Shown: positions 44,852 through 55,309 of the stretch, piece after piece
Numbering within the stretch: the stretch's first letter is position 1
Layout of the letters: each line of letters begins with the position of its first letter
Origin: Pseudomonas fluorescens
Lineage (GTDB): Bacteria > Pseudomonadota > Gammaproteobacteria > Pseudomonadales > Pseudomonadaceae
Assembly (NCBI RefSeq): GCF_004683905.1
Contig: NZ_CP038438.1
Coordinates: 372,001-436,000 of the forward strand
DNA length: 64,000 nt
Reading direction: 5' to 3'
The notes under the pieces: generated by a model
What the model was told of the DNA's origin: nothing
Seen by the model: the letters and a program-made list of their open reading frames with translations, nothing else
Databases searched by the model: none
Translations under genes and position numbers: made by a program

Positions 44852-46384
44852 ATGACTGCGCTGAACCTGATTCCCGGCCAACTGAGCCTGGCCCAACTGC
44901 GTGATGTCTATCAGCAACCGGTCAAGCTGACCCTCGACCACAGTGCTGCGGCGCAGATCGAGGCCAGCGTCGCCTGCGTCGAGCAGATCCTCGCCGAGAA
45001 CCGCACTGCCTACGGCATCAACACCGGTTTCGGCCTGCTGGCGTCGACCCGCATCGCCAGCGAAGACCTGGAAAACCTGCAGCGTTCGCTGGTGCTGTCG
45101 CACGCCGCCGGCGTCGGCCAGCCGATCAGCGATGAGCTGGTGCGCCTGATCATGGTGCTCAAGGTCAACAGCCTCAGCCGTGGTTTCTCCGGCATCCGCC
45201 GCGTGGTGATCGACGCGCTGATCGCGCTGATCAACGCCGAGGTTTATCCGCATATTCCGCTCAAGGGTTCGGTCGGTGCATCCGGTGACCTCGCGCCGCT
45301 GGCGCACATGTCGCTGGTGCTGCTGGGCGAAGGCAAGGCGCGTTACAAAGGCGAGTGGATGGAAGCTACCGAAGCGCTGAAAGTCGCTGGTCTGACCCCG
45401 CTGACCCTGGCGGCGAAAGAGGGTCTGGCACTGCTCAACGGCACTCAAGTGTCTACCGCATTTGCCCTGCGCGGTCTGTTTGAAGGTGAAGACCTGTTTG
45501 CCGGCGCGCTGGCTATTGGCGGTCTGACGGTGGAAGCGGTGCTCGGTTCGCGCTCGCCGTTCGACGCACGTATTCACGCCGCTCGTGGCCAGAAAGGCCA
45601 GATCGATGCTGCAGTCGCATATCGCGATCTGCTCGGCGAGCGCAGCGAAGTGTCCGACTCACACCAGAACTGCGAGAAGGTTCAGGACCCGTACTCGCTG
45701 CGTTGCCAGCCACAAGTCATGGGTGCCTGCCTGACCCAGTTCCGCCAGGCCGCTGAAGTGTTGGTGGTCGAAGCAAACGCCGTCTCCGACAACCCGTTGG
45801 TATTCGCCGCTGAAGGCGATGTGATTTCTGGTGGCAACTTCCACGCCGAGCCGGTGGCCATGGCCGCCGACAACATGGCCCTGGCCATCGCTGAAATCGG
45901 CTCGCTGAGCGAACGCCGTATCTCGTTGATGATGGACAAGCACATGTCGCAGCTGCCGCCGTTCCTGGTGGCCAATGGCGGGGTCAACTCCGGCTTCATG
46001 ATCGCTCAGGTGACCGCCGCAGCACTGGCCAGCGAGAACAAGGCGCTGTCCCATCCGCATTCGGTCGACAGCCTGCCGACCTCGGCCAACCAGGAAGACC
46101 ACGTGTCGATGGCGCCGGCCGCTGGCAAGCGCCTGTGGGAAATGGCCGAGAACACCCGCGGCATTCTCGCGGTGGAATGGCTGGCGGCGGTGCAGGGGCT
46201 GGACCTGCGCAACGGTCTGAAGACTTCGGCCAAACTGGAACAGGCGCGGGCGATTCTGCGCAAGGAAGTGCCGTTCTATGAGAAGGACCGCTTCTTTGCG
46301 CCGGACATCAATGCGGCGACCGAGTTGTTGGCTTCGCGCTGCTTGAGCGAATTGGTTCCGGCGAAATTGCTGCCTAGTTTGTAA
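44852..46384 (+). CDS. hutH: Histidine ammonia-lyase
   Basis: A 510-residue enzyme that removes ammonia from histidine to give urocanate, the first step of the pathway. The MIO triad Ala143-Ser144-Gly145 is in [18 protein letters not shown]. Other active-site segments are intact: [53 protein letters not shown] and NQEDHVSMA. The ATG at 44852 has AAAAGGAG seven bases upstream, so an earlier in-frame ATG at 44831 is not used. It corresponds to HutH2 of P. fluorescens and is the catalytically complete copy here. Confidence 0.97.
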   Translation: MTALNLIPGQLSLAQLRDVYQQPVKLTLDHSAAAQIEASVACVEQILAENRTAYGINTGFGLLASTRIASEDLENLQRSLVLSHAAGVGQPISDELVRLIMVLKVNSLSRGFSGIRRVVIDALIALINAEVYPHIPLKGSVGASGDLAPLAHMSLVLLGEGKARYKGEWMEATEALKVAGLTPLTLAAKEGLALLNGTQVSTAFALRGLFEGEDLFAGALAIGGLTVEAVLGSRSPFDARIHAARGQKGQIDAAVAYRDLLGERSEVSDSHQNCEKVQDPYSLRCQPQVMGACLTQFRQAAEVLVVEANAVSDNPLVFAAEGDVISGGNFHAEPVAMAADNMALAIAEIGSLSERRISLMMDKHMSQLPPFLVANGGVNSGFMIAQVTAAALASENKALSHPHSVDSLPTSANQEDHVSMAPAAGKRLWEMAENTRGILAVEWLAAVQGLDLRNGLKTSAKLEQARAILRKEVPFYEKDRFFAPDINAATELLASRCLSELVPAKLLPSL

Positions 46385-46422
46385 GTGTTTTTCAGGGGGA
46401 GTTTTGTTGTTGCTGAAATCGA

Positions 46423-46590
46423 TCCCCCTCACCCCAGCCCTCTCCCCCAAGGGGGAGAAGGGGAAGGGAGCCAATCTTCATTGTTTTCAGAGCCGGAGTT
46501 CGGCTCAAGATTCTCAGGTCGATGTATCTCGACAGAACAACCCGGTCAGTCCCCTCTCCCTCCGGGAGAGGGCTAGGGTGAGGGGCTTTT
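46423..46590. repeat. Long palindromic element, CCCTCACCC...GGGAGAGGG family (copy 3)
   Basis: The ends are CCCCCTCACCCCAGCCCTCTC and GGGAGAGGGCTAGGGTGAGG. The core on the minus strand has ATCGACCTGAGAATCTTGAG then CCGAAC. It fills the hutH2-hutI gap inside the hut operon. Confidence 0.88.
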
Positions 46591-46629
46591 GAAGGCTCCC
46601 CACCAAACCAATTCCAACGGAGGCCAACA

Positions 46630-47835
46630 GTGAAAACCCTCTGGCAACACTGCCACGTCGCAACCATGGCGCAGGGCGTCTACTCGATCATCGAGGATGC
46701 GGCCATCGTGACGTCCGGTGCGCACATCGAGTGGATCGGTCCGCGCAATCTGCTGCCGTCCGGCGAATACCCGGCGGTCAACGATCTGCAAGGCGCGTGG
46801 GTGACCCCGGGCCTGATCGACTGCCACACCCACACAGTGTTCGGCGGCAACCGCAGCGGCGAATTCGAGAAGCGCCTGCAAGGCGTCAGCTACGCCGAGA
46901 TCGCCGCGCAGGGCGGCGGCATCGCCAGCACCGTGCGCGCCACCCGTGAAGCGACTGAAGACGAGCTGTTTGCCAGCGCCGCCAAGCGCCTGAAAAGCCT
47001 GATGCGCGACGGCGTGACCACGGTCGAGATGAAGTCCGGCTACGGTCTGGACCTGGCCAGCGAACGCAAGATCCTGCGGGTCATCCGTCGCTTGGCCAAG
47101 GAGCTGCCGATCAGCGTGCGCAGTACCTGTCTGGCCGCCCACGCGCTACCGCCGGAGTACAAGGATCGCGCTGACGACTACATCGAGCACATCTGCGCCG
47201 AGATGCTCCCGGCATTGGCCGCCGAAGGGCTGGTCGACGCCGTGGATGCGTTCTGCGAATACTTGGCGTTCTCGCCGGAGCAGGTCGAGCGGGTGTTCAT
47301 CACCGCACAAAAACTCGGTCTGCCGGTGAAGCTGCACGCCGAGCAGTTGTCATCGCTGCACGGCTCCAGTCTGGCGGCGCGGTATCACGCGTTGTCCGCC
47401 GATCATCTGGAGTTCATGGACGAAGACGACGCCATCGCCATGGCCAAATCCGACACCGTCGCCGTGCTGCTGCCGGGGGCGTTCTACTTCCTGCGCGAAA
47501 CCCGGCTGCCGCCGATGGACGCCCTGCGCAAACACAAGGTCAAGATCGCCATCGCCAGTGACCTCAACCCCGGCACCTCGCCGGCGCTGTCGTTGCGCCT
47601 GATGCTGAACATGGCTTGCACCTGCTTCCGCATGACCCCGGAAGAAGCCCTGGCCGGCGCGACCATTCATGCCGCACAAGCGTTGGGGATGGCTGACACC
47701 CACGGTTCGCTGGAAGTCGGCAAGGTCGCGGATTTCGTCGCCTGGCACATCGATCGTCCGGCGGATCTGGCCTATTGGCTCGGTGGTGATCTGGACAAAC
47801 GCGTCGTGCGTAACGGCGTCGAATCAAGTCTGTAG
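46630..47835 (+). CDS. hutI: Imidazolonepropionase
   Basis: A 401-residue metal-dependent amidohydrolase that opens imidazolone propionate to N-formimino-glutamate, the third pathway step. It starts at GTG 46630 with GGAGG six bases upstream. Metal and substrate residues are visible in [50 protein letters not shown] and [10 protein letters not shown]. The length is normal. It follows hutH2 across the palindromic element and is followed after ten bases by hutG. Confidence 0.96.
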   Translation: MKTLWQHCHVATMAQGVYSIIEDAAIVTSGAHIEWIGPRNLLPSGEYPAVNDLQGAWVTPGLIDCHTHTVFGGNRSGEFEKRLQGVSYAEIAAQGGGIASTVRATREATEDELFASAAKRLKSLMRDGVTTVEMKSGYGLDLASERKILRVIRRLAKELPISVRSTCLAAHALPPEYKDRADDYIEHICAEMLPALAAEGLVDAVDAFCEYLAFSPEQVERVFITAQKLGLPVKLHAEQLSSLHGSSLAARYHALSADHLEFMDEDDAIAMAKSDTVAVLLPGAFYFLRETRLPPMDALRKHKVKIAIASDLNPGTSPALSLRLMLNMACTCFRMTPEEALAGATIHAAQALGMADTHGSLEVGKVADFVAWHIDRPADLAYWLGGDLDKRVVRNGVESSL

Positions 47836-47845
47836 GAGAGCGGTT

Positions 47846-48649
47846 GTGGATAAGGTTCTGAGTTTCAAACAAGGTCGCGTACCGCTGCTGATCAGCATGC
47901 CGCATGCCGGTGTGCGCCTGACGCCTGCGGTCGAAGCCGGGCTGATCGCGGACGCGAAAAGCCTGCCGGACACCGACTGGCACATTCCGCAGCTCTATGA
48001 CTTTGCCGAGGAACTGGGCGCCAGCACGTTGGCCGCCGAATACTCGCGGTTCGTCATCGACCTTAACCGTCCGTCCGATGACAAACCGTTGTATGCCGGC
48101 GCCACCACCGGGCTGTACCCGGCGACGCTGTTCGATGGCATTCCGTTGTTCAAGGAAGGCCTGGAGCCTTCGAAAGAGGAGCGCGCGACTTATCTGGAGC
48201 AGATCTGGACGCCATACCACCGCACCTTGCAGGAAGAGCTTGCGCGGTTGAAGGCCGAGTTCGGCTACGCGTTGCTGTTCGACGCGCACTCGATCCGCTC
48301 GATCATTCCGCACCTGTTCGACGGCAAACTGCCGGATTTCAACCTTGGCACCTTCAATGGCGCCAGTTGCGATCCACAATTGGCGACGCAACTGGAAGCC
48401 ATCTGCGCCCGTCACGATCATTACAGCCACGTGCTCAACGGCCGCTTCAAGGGCGGCCACATCACCCGCCATTACGGCAACCCCGCCGAGAACATCCACG
48501 CCGTGCAACTGGAGTTGTGCCAGAGCACCTACATGGAAGAGTTCGAACCGTTCCGCTACCGCGCCGATCTGGCAGAGCCGACGCGGGTGGTGCTCAAGGA
48601 GTTGCTGCAGGGCCTGCTGGCCTGGGCAAAGTCGCACTACACCGCATAA
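47846..48649 (+). CDS. hutG: N-formylglutamate deformylase
   Basis: A 267-residue Zn-dependent amidohydrolase that splits N-formyl-glutamate to glutamate and formate, the last pathway step. It starts at GTG 47846 with TAGGAGAG upstream. Typical segments are LLISMPHAGVRLTP, FVIDLNRPSD, LFDAHSIRSIIPHLFDG, GGHITRHYGNP and QLELCQSTYMEE. It pairs biochemically with HutF at the opposite end of the locus, confirming the five-step route with formylglutamate as an intermediate. Confidence 0.95.
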   Translation: MDKVLSFKQGRVPLLISMPHAGVRLTPAVEAGLIADAKSLPDTDWHIPQLYDFAEELGASTLAAEYSRFVIDLNRPSDDKPLYAGATTGLYPATLFDGIPLFKEGLEPSKEERATYLEQIWTPYHRTLQEELARLKAEFGYALLFDAHSIRSIIPHLFDGKLPDFNLGTFNGASCDPQLATQLEAICARHDHYSHVLNGRFKGGHITRHYGNPAENIHAVQLELCQSTYMEEFEPFRYRADLAEPTRVVLKELLQGLLAWAKSHYTA

Positions 48650-48654
48650 CCCAC

Positions 48655-48744
48655 TGTGGGAGCGGGCTTGCTCGCGAAGGCGGCGCATCAGGCAACATAT
48701 GCGTTGAATGACACAGCGCTTTCGCGAGCAAGCCCGCTCCCACA
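48655..48744. repeat. REPIN-like palindrome, GTGGGAGCGGGCTTGCTCGC family
   Basis: Exact inverted arms immediately after the hutG stop, marking the end of the hut locus. Confidence 0.9.
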
Positions 48745-48876
48745 GGTTTTGTATGCAGCAGAAAAATTGTGACTGCGTACGGGCATGCTCATTGACGTAA
48801 ATCGGGTTTATGATGCCGGACGGCAGAATAATAGAAGTCCCCCCAGGGATGACCTCGACCCCTTACGGAGCGCGCA

Positions 48877-49848
48877 ATGCAGACATTGTTTCCGCAGATC
48901 AAACCCCACGCCCGGCACGATCTGGCTGTCGATGACACCCACACGCTGTACGTCGATGAAAGCGGCTCGCCGGAAGGCTTGCCGGTGGTGTTCATCCACG
49001 GCGGCCCGGGTGCCGGTTGCGACGCGCAGAGCCGTCGCTATTTCGATCCGAACCTGTATCGCATTGTCACCTTCGACCAGCGCGGCTGCGGACGCTCCAC
49101 CCCGCATGCGAGCCTGGAAAACAACACCACCTGGGATCTGGTCGCTGACCTTGAGCGTATCCGCAAGCACTTGGGCATCGATAAATGGGTGCTGTTCGGC
49201 GGTTCGTGGGGTTCGACTCTGGCGCTGGCCTACGCGCAAACCCACCCGGAGCGCGTACACGGTCTGATCCTGCGTGGGATCTTTCTCTGCCGTCCGCAGG
49301 AAATCGAGTGGTTCTATCAGGCCGGTGCCAGCCGTCTGTTTCCCGATTACTGGCAGGATTACATCGCGCCGATCCCGCTGGACGAGCGCGACGATCTGCT
49401 CAGCGCCTTCCACAAGCGCCTGGTCGGTAACGATCAGATCGCTCAGATGCACGCGGCCAAGGCCTGGTCGACGTGGGAAGGACGCACCGCGACCCTGCGG
49501 CCGAACCCGCTGGTGGTCGACCGTTTCTCCGAACCGCAGCGCGCCCTGTCGATCGCGCGGATCGAGTGTCACTACTTCACCAATAATGCGTTCCTCGAGC
49601 CGAATCAACTGATCCGCGACATGGGCAAGATCGCCCATCTGCCGGGGGTGATCATTCACGGTCGTTACGACGTGATCTGTCCGCTGGACAACGCCTGGGA
49701 GCTGCATCAGGCCTGGCCGAACAGCGAACTGCAGGTGATTCGTGACGCCGGTCACGCCGCCTCCGAACCGGGCATCACCGATGCGCTGGTGCGTGCCGCG
49801 AGCAACATGGCCCGTCGCTTGCTCGACCTGCCGCCCGAAGAAGCATGA
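48877..49848 (+). CDS. pip: Proline iminopeptidase
   Basis: A 323-residue alpha/beta hydrolase (peptidase S33) that releases N-terminal proline from peptides. The oxyanion motif is [10 protein letters not shown], the nucleophile Ser110 is in [14 protein letters not shown], the acid Asp is in [10 protein letters not shown] and the His is in [11 protein letters not shown]. It is cytosolic, with no signal peptide and a normal length. Its stop overlaps the dtd start by four bases, so the two genes are coupled, as in other Pseudomonas. Confidence 0.95.
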   Translation: MQTLFPQIKPHARHDLAVDDTHTLYVDESGSPEGLPVVFIHGGPGAGCDAQSRRYFDPNLYRIVTFDQRGCGRSTPHASLENNTTWDLVADLERIRKHLGIDKWVLFGGSWGSTLALAYAQTHPERVHGLILRGIFLCRPQEIEWFYQAGASRLFPDYWQDYIAPIPLDERDDLLSAFHKRLVGNDQIAQMHAAKAWSTWEGRTATLRPNPLVVDRFSEPQRALSIARIECHYFTNNAFLEPNQLIRDMGKIAHLPGVIIHGRYDVICPLDNAWELHQAWPNSELQVIRDAGHAASEPGITDALVRAASNMARRLLDLPPEEA

Positions 49849-50282
49849 AGGGGCTTTTACAACGCGTGCGCGGTGCGCGGGTAGAGGTTGCGGGAGAGAC
49901 AGTCGGCGCGGTGGATCAGGGTTTGCTGGTGCTGGTGGCGGTCGAACCCGACGACACGCGTACCAGTGCCGACAAACTTTTGCATAAGCTGCTTAACTAT
50001 CGGGTATTCAGTGACGCCGAGGGCAAGATGAATCTGTCCCTGGCGGATGTGGGCGGCGGGTTGCTGCTGGTCTCTCAGTTCACCCTGGCTGCCGACACCA
50101 AGAGCGGGTTGCGTCCGAGTTTCTCGACCGCGGCCCCTCCGGCATTGGGCGAGGAATTGTTCGACTATCTATTCAGCAAAGCGAAACAGATGCATGGCAC
50201 TGTGGCATCAGGTAGATTCGGCGCGGATATGCAGGTGCACCTGGTCAACGATGGCCCGGTAACCTTCCTGTTACAGACATGA
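49845..50282 (+). CDS. dtd: D-aminoacyl-tRNA deacylase
   Basis: A 145-residue enzyme that removes D-amino acids (and glycine) mischarged on tRNA. Its active-site segments are [18 protein letters not shown] (SQFTL motif) and the cis Gly-Pro dipeptide in [11 protein letters not shown]. The length is exact for the family. It is coupled to pip through ATGA. Confidence 0.96.
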   Translation: MKGLLQRVRGARVEVAGETVGAVDQGLLVLVAVEPDDTRTSADKLLHKLLNYRVFSDAEGKMNLSLADVGGGLLLVSQFTLAADTKSGLRPSFSTAAPPALGEELFDYLFSKAKQMHGTVASGRFGADMQVHLVNDGPVTFLLQT

Positions 50283-50450
50283 AAGCGCTTGAAACAGCTT
50301 TTCAAGGGCTTTTCGACTGAAAACAGGCGTTTTTCGCGATAAATACTTTGTTACCCCTGATGCGTTGTCACGCGGGCTACTAGATAATCGCGCGCTATGG
50401 GGATCAGCGTTCGCTGTTCCATTTTTGACTTAGGTAGAGACTTGTCTGGA

Positions 50451-50486
50451 TCCGATTGGGGAATCATTTTGCCCCAGCGGAGTCGG
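50451..50486 (+). promoter_or_regulatory. Hairpin in the opgG leader
   Basis: TCCGATTGGGG...CCCCAGCGGAGTCGGA forms an interrupted stem about 75 bases before the opgG start. There is no T run, so a leader structure is more likely than a terminator. The rest of the 277-base gap holds nothing I can assign. Confidence 0.45.
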
Positions 50487-50559
50487 AACAATGCTCGCCA
50501 ACCTGGCATATAGATAGCTGGCCGTTGGTTTTTTGATCTGTTTTCGGCGAGGGTTGCTC

Positions 50560-52374
50560 GTGATTGTTAGTCCCTGTAATGCAGCAAAAATGTCTGCCAA
50601 ACGCATGCGAAGTGCCCTGGTAGCCGGCTCGGCGCTCCTGTGCCTGCTCAGCGCCGGCCAGCTTTGGGCGTTCAATCTTGACGATGTATCAGCCAAGGCT
50701 AAAGAGCTGGCCGGGCAGAAGTTCGAAGCCCCGCGCAGCAACCTGCCGAACGAATTCCGTGACATGAAGTTCGCGGATTATCAGAAAATCCGCTTCCTCA
50801 CCGAAAAGGCTGAGTGGGCTGATCAGAAGACACCGTTCAAGCTGTCCTTCTATCACCAGGGCATGCACTTCGATACGCCGGTGAAAATCAACGAAATCAC
50901 GGCGAACACCGTCGAAGAGATCAAATACGATCCGACCCGCTTCGATTTCGGCGACCTCAAGTTCGATCCGAAAGCCACTGAGCAACTGGGCTACGCCGGT
51001 TTCCGTGTGCTGTACCCGATCAACAAGGCCGACAAGCAAGACGAAATCATGACCATGCTCGGCGCGAGCTACTTCCGCGTCGTCGGCAAGGGCCACACCT
51101 ACGGTCTGTCGGCCCGTGGTCTGGCGATCGACACCGCGCTGCCGTCGGGCGAAGAGTTCCCGCGTTTCCGCGAGTTCTGGATTCAGCAGCCGAAGCCGGG
51201 TGACAAGCATCTGGTGATCTTCGCCCTGCTGGATTCGCCGCGCGCCACCGGTGCCTATCGCCTGATCCTGCGTCCGGGCAGCGACACCATTGTCGACGTC
51301 AAGGCGCAGATGTTCCTGCGTGACAAGGTCGGCAAACTGGGCATCGCACCGTTGACCAGCATGTTCCTGTTCGGCGCCAACCAGCCGTCGAAAGTCCTCA
51401 ACTACCGTCGTGAACTGCACGACTCCAGCGGTCTGTCGATCCATGCCGGCAACGGCGAGTGGATCTGGCGTCCGCTGAACAACCCGAAACACCTGGCCGT
51501 GAGCAACTTCAGCGTCGAGAACCCGCGTGGTTTCGGTCTGCTGCAGCGTGGTCGCGACTTCAGCCACTACGAAGACCTCGACGACCGCTATGACAAGCGC
51601 CCAAGCGCCTGGATCGAGCCGAAGGGCGAGTGGGGCAAGGGCACCGTTGATCTGGTAGAGATTCCGACTGCCGACGAAACCAACGACAACATCGTTGCGT
51701 TCTGGAGCCCGGAAACCATGCCGGAGCCAGGCAAGCCGCTGGACTTCGCCTACCGCCTGCACTGGACCATGGACGAAGCGGCGATTCACGCCCCCGACAG
51801 CGCCTGGGTCAAGCAGACGCTGCGTTCGACCGGTGACGTCAAGCAGTCGAACCTGATCCGTCAACCGGATGGCAGCGTTGCCTACCTGGTCGACTTCGAA
51901 GGTCCATCATTGGCGGCTCTGGCCCCGGATGCCGACGTGCGCAGTCAGGTCAGCGTTGGCGATAACGCCGAACTGGTCGAGAACAGCGTGCGTTACAACC
52001 CGGAAACCAAGGGCTGGCGCCTGACCCTGCGGATGAAGATCAAGGACGCGAGCAAGTCCACCGAGATGCGCGCTGCCCTGGTACAGCCAGTGGTCACCGC
52101 TGATCTGGCCAAGTCTTCGGTACCGGCGTCGAATTCGTCGGTGGCCAAGGCGGACAAGGTCGCGGCCAAGCAACAAGAGAAAGACGAGAAGGAAGCCAAG
52201 GCAGCCGAGGCCAAACAGGCCGACGCCAAGCCAGCCGCAGATGCCAAGGACAAGGCCAACAAAGACGCCAAGCAGCCAGCGGCTGCGAACGCGGCCCCAG
52301 CCACACCGGAATCGGCACCGACTGAAGAAGTCCTGACCGAGACCTGGAGCTATCAGTTGCCTGCCGATGAGTAA
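50560..52374 (+). CDS. opgG: Glucans biosynthesis protein G
   Basis: About 604 residues from the GTG at 50560 ([17 protein letters not shown]), with GAGGG upstream; ATG 50590 is an alternative. The signal peptide ends near [10 protein letters not shown]. The periplasmic OpgG fold (about 35-530) carries [27 protein letters not shown] and [18 protein letters not shown]. OpgG builds or branches the osmoregulated periplasmic glucans extruded by OpgH. A Lys/Ala/Asp-rich low-complexity tail of about 65 residues follows, absent from the E. coli protein. It overlaps opgH by eight bases. Confidence 0.95.
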   Translation: MIVSPCNAAKMSAKRMRSALVAGSALLCLLSAGQLWAFNLDDVSAKAKELAGQKFEAPRSNLPNEFRDMKFADYQKIRFLTEKAEWADQKTPFKLSFYHQGMHFDTPVKINEITANTVEEIKYDPTRFDFGDLKFDPKATEQLGYAGFRVLYPINKADKQDEIMTMLGASYFRVVGKGHTYGLSARGLAIDTALPSGEEFPRFREFWIQQPKPGDKHLVIFALLDSPRATGAYRLILRPGSDTIVDVKAQMFLRDKVGKLGIAPLTSMFLFGANQPSKVLNYRRELHDSSGLSIHAGNGEWIWRPLNNPKHLAVSNFSVENPRGFGLLQRGRDFSHYEDLDDRYDKRPSAWIEPKGEWGKGTVDLVEIPTADETNDNIVAFWSPETMPEPGKPLDFAYRLHWTMDEAAIHAPDSAWVKQTLRSTGDVKQSNLIRQPDGSVAYLVDFEGPSLAALAPDADVRSQVSVGDNAELVENSVRYNPETKGWRLTLRMKIKDASKSTEMRAALVQPVVTADLAKSSVPASNSSVAKADKVAAKQQEKDEKEAKAAEAKQADAKPAADAKDKANKDAKQPAAANAAPATPESAPTEEVLTETWSYQLPADE

Positions 52375-54937
52375 CTCTCAAGTACAGCCAGAGACTCTTT
52401 CCGAGTATCTGGCGCATCTGCCGATGACCGACGAGCAGCGCGCGGAACTCGCGGGCTGCCAGTCCTTCAGCGAACTGCACCAGCGCCTGTCGTCGCCGAC
52501 GTTCGACGCGCCTGCCGAAGCCGCCCAGGCTTCGGTGGCCAAGCGCCTGACCCTGAGCACCGCCGAAGAGCTGGAAGAGGCGGAAATGCTGGTGCTCGAC
52601 GCCAGCGGTCGGGTCAGCATGAAAGCGACGCCGCCGATCCGTCGGACCAAAGTCGTGCCGGAGCCATGGCGCACCAATATTCTGGTGCGTGGCTGGCGCC
52701 GCCTGACCGGGCGCACCAATCCGCCACAGCCGCCGAAGGACGAAAACGTCTTGCCGGCGGCGCGCTGGCGCACGGTAGGTTCGATCCGTCGCTACATTCT
52801 GTTGCTGCTGATGCTCGGTCAGACCATCGTTGCCGGCTGGTACATGAAAGGCATCATGCCGTACCAGGGCTGGTCGTTCGTCGATCTGGACGAAGTGCTG
52901 CACCAGCCGCTGCTGCAAACCGCCACGCAAGTGCTGCCGTATGCGCTGCAGACCAGCATCCTGATCCTGTTCGGGATTCTGTTCTGCTGGGTCTCGGCCG
53001 GTTTCTGGACGGCACTGATGGGCTTCCTCGAGTTGCTCACCGGTCACGATAAATACCGTATCTCCGGCAAAAGCGCCGGCAACGAGCCGATTCCGAAAGA
53101 CGCCCGTACTGCGCTGGTAATGCCGATCTGCAACGAAGACGTGCCTCGGGTATTCGCCGGTCTGCGCGCCACCTTCGAGTCGGTCGCCGCTACCGGTGAT
53201 CTGGATCGCTTCGACTTCTTCGTCCTCAGCGACAGTAACGACACCGATATCTGCGTCGCCGAGCAGCAAGCCTGGCTGGACGTCTGCCGTGAAGCTAAGG
53301 GCTTCGGCAAGATCTTCTATCGCCGCCGTCGCCGCCGTGTGAAACGCAAGAGCGGCAACCTCGACGACTTCTGCCGTCGCTGGGGTGGTGACTACAAGTA
53401 CATGGTCGTGCTCGACGCCGACTCGGTGATGAGCGGCGAGTGCCTGACCAGTCTGGTGCGCCTGATGGAAGCCACGCCGGACGCCGGGATCATCCAGACC
53501 GCGCCGCGAGCGTCGGGCATGGACACCCTGTATGCGCGCATGCAGCAGTTCGCTACCCGCGTGTACGGTCCGCTGTTCACCGCCGGTCTGCACTTCTGGC
53601 AGTTGGGTGAATCCCACTACTGGGGTCACAACGCGATCATCCGCATGAAGCCGTTCATCGACCACTGCGCCCTGGCGCCGTTGCCGGGTAAAGGTGCGTT
53701 CTCCGGTGCAATCCTGTCTCACGACTTCGTTGAAGCTGCGCTGATGCGCCGTGCCGGCTGGGGCGTGTGGATTGCCTACGACCTGCCGGGCAGTTACGAA
53801 GAACTGCCGCCGAACCTGCTCGACGAGCTCAAGCGTGACCGTCGCTGGTGCCACGGCAACCTGATGAACTTCCGCCTGTTCCTGGTCAAAGGCATGCACC
53901 CGGTGCACCGCGCGGTGTTCCTCACCGGCGTGATGTCGTACCTGTCGGCGCCGTTGTGGTTCTTCTTCCTGGTGCTGTCGACCGCGCTGCTGGCGGTGAA
54001 CACGCTGATGGAGCCGCAGTACTTCCTGGAACCGCGTCAGCTCTATCCGCTGTGGCCACAATGGCACCCGGACAAGGCGATCGCGCTGTTCTCGACCACC
54101 ATCGTGCTGCTGTTCCTGCCGAAACTGCTGAGCATTATCCTGATCTGGGCCAAGGGCGCGAAAGAGTTCGGCGGCAAGTTCAAGGTGACCCTGTCGATGC
54201 TGCTGGAGATGCTTTTCTCCATGCTGCTGGCGCCGGTGCGGATGATTTTCCACACCCGTTTCGTCCTCGCCGCGTTCCTCGGCTGGGCCGCGACCTGGAA
54301 CTCGCCGCAGCGTGACGACGACTCCACGCCATGGAGCGAGGCGGTCAAGCGCCACGGTCCGCAGACCCTGCTGGGCTTCTGCTGGGCGCTGCTGGTGATC
54401 TGGCTGAACCCGAGCTTCCTGTGGTGGCTGGTGCCGATCGTCGGTTCGCTGATGCTGTCGATCCCGGTGTCGGTGATTTCCAGCCGTGTCGGTCTGGGCC
54501 TCAAGTCCCGTGACGAGAGCCTGTTCCTCATCCCAGAGGAATATAATCCGCCACAGGCGCTGCTGGCGACCGATCAGTACACCCACGAGAACCGCTGGCA
54601 CGCGCTGAACGACGGCTTCATCCGCGCCGTGGTCGATCCGCAGCAGAACGCCCTGGCGTGCTCGCTGGCGACGGCCCGTCACGGTCAGGCCGAGCCGATC
54701 GAATGGCTGCGTCAGGAACGTGTACGTCACGCCCTGAAGGCTGGCCCGGCGGCACTGAGCAACCATGATCGCCTGCAACTGCTGAGCGATCCGGTGGCCC
54801 TGGCGCGTCTGCACGAGCTGGTCTGGTCCGAAGATCACAAGGAATGGCTGGATGCCTGGCGTGCTTCGGTGAAAGCCGATCCGCATGCGCCGCTGTTGCC
54901 ACTCAAGCCTGTGAGCTTGCAGGCGCAACCGGCCTGA
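52367..54937 (+). CDS. opgH: Glucans biosynthesis glucosyltransferase H
   Basis: An 856-residue inner-membrane GT2 enzyme that polymerises UDP-glucose into beta-1,2-glucan and exports it. Order: cytosolic N-terminus (1-140), membrane segments, glycosyltransferase domain (about 245-500), then several membrane segments. The processive GT2 residues are visible as [30 protein letters not shown] and the RRWCHG motif. The length matches the family. The start ATG lies inside the end of opgG, so the pair is translationally coupled. A terminator follows. Confidence 0.96.
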   Translation: MSNSQVQPETLSEYLAHLPMTDEQRAELAGCQSFSELHQRLSSPTFDAPAEAAQASVAKRLTLSTAEELEEAEMLVLDASGRVSMKATPPIRRTKVVPEPWRTNILVRGWRRLTGRTNPPQPPKDENVLPAARWRTVGSIRRYILLLLMLGQTIVAGWYMKGIMPYQGWSFVDLDEVLHQPLLQTATQVLPYALQTSILILFGILFCWVSAGFWTALMGFLELLTGHDKYRISGKSAGNEPIPKDARTALVMPICNEDVPRVFAGLRATFESVAATGDLDRFDFFVLSDSNDTDICVAEQQAWLDVCREAKGFGKIFYRRRRRRVKRKSGNLDDFCRRWGGDYKYMVVLDADSVMSGECLTSLVRLMEATPDAGIIQTAPRASGMDTLYARMQQFATRVYGPLFTAGLHFWQLGESHYWGHNAIIRMKPFIDHCALAPLPGKGAFSGAILSHDFVEAALMRRAGWGVWIAYDLPGSYEELPPNLLDELKRDRRWCHGNLMNFRLFLVKGMHPVHRAVFLTGVMSYLSAPLWFFFLVLSTALLAVNTLMEPQYFLEPRQLYPLWPQWHPDKAIALFSTTIVLLFLPKLLSIILIWAKGAKEFGGKFKVTLSMLLEMLFSMLLAPVRMIFHTRFVLAAFLGWAATWNSPQRDDDSTPWSEAVKRHGPQTLLGFCWALLVIWLNPSFLWWLVPIVGSLMLSIPVSVISSRVGLGLKSRDESLFLIPEEYNPPQALLATDQYTHENRWHALNDGFIRAVVDPQQNALACSLATARHGQAEPIEWLRQERVRHALKAGPAALSNHDRLQLLSDPVALARLHELVWSEDHKEWLDAWRASVKADPHAPLLPLKPVSLQAQPA

Positions 54938-54942
54938 TGAAG

Positions 54943-54970
54943 AAACCCCGCTAACTAGCGGGGTTTTTTT
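54943..54970 (+). terminator. Rho-independent terminator of opgGH
   Basis: AACCCCGCT-AACT-AGCGGGGTT followed by TTTTT, a few bases after the opgH stop. Confidence 0.93.
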
Positions 54971-54982
54971 ATGGCGCTGAAA

Positions 54983-55164
54983 AGCCCCCTCATCGGAACG
55001 CCGCCCGCCTAACCCTCTCCCGGAGGGAGAGGGGACTGACCGGATTGGATATTCGAGTTGCATCGACCTGAGAAATCGAGTCGAACTTAGCTTTCGAATA
55101 TTTCCCCGATCGGCTCCCTTTCCCCCTCTCCTCTCTGGGGAGAGGGCTGGGGTGAGGGGTGGCC
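54983..55164. repeat. Long palindromic element, CCCTCACCC...GGGAGAGGG family (copy 4)
   Basis: The left end is diverged (CCCCCTCATCGGAACGCC) before CTAACCCTCTCCCGGAGGG; the right end is GGGAGAGGGCTGGGGTGAGG. The core reads GCATCGACCTGAGAAATCGA then GTCGAAC. It fills half of the 372-base gap before the amino-acid transporter. The remaining 145 bases must hold that operon's promoter, which I cannot place. Confidence 0.87.
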
Positions 55165-55309
55165 CTTGATTGTTAAACAAATCGTCCATAAAACCTTGTG
55201 CAAAAAATCGAGTGCGTTAGCATCCGTCCCCGAATTGGCGCGCCCGGACGATCTTGTCCATTTCAGTCGGTTTTCGCGCCGCAATTGCAATGGTTTTGGG
55301 GACTTGAAG

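Noticed and set aside
52094..55189. Very long open reading frame (about 1030 codons) antisense to opgG/opgH
   Set aside because: It is a by-product of high GC3 codon use in opgGH. The translation is rich in Arg, Gln and His without domain motifs, and the sense genes are unambiguous.
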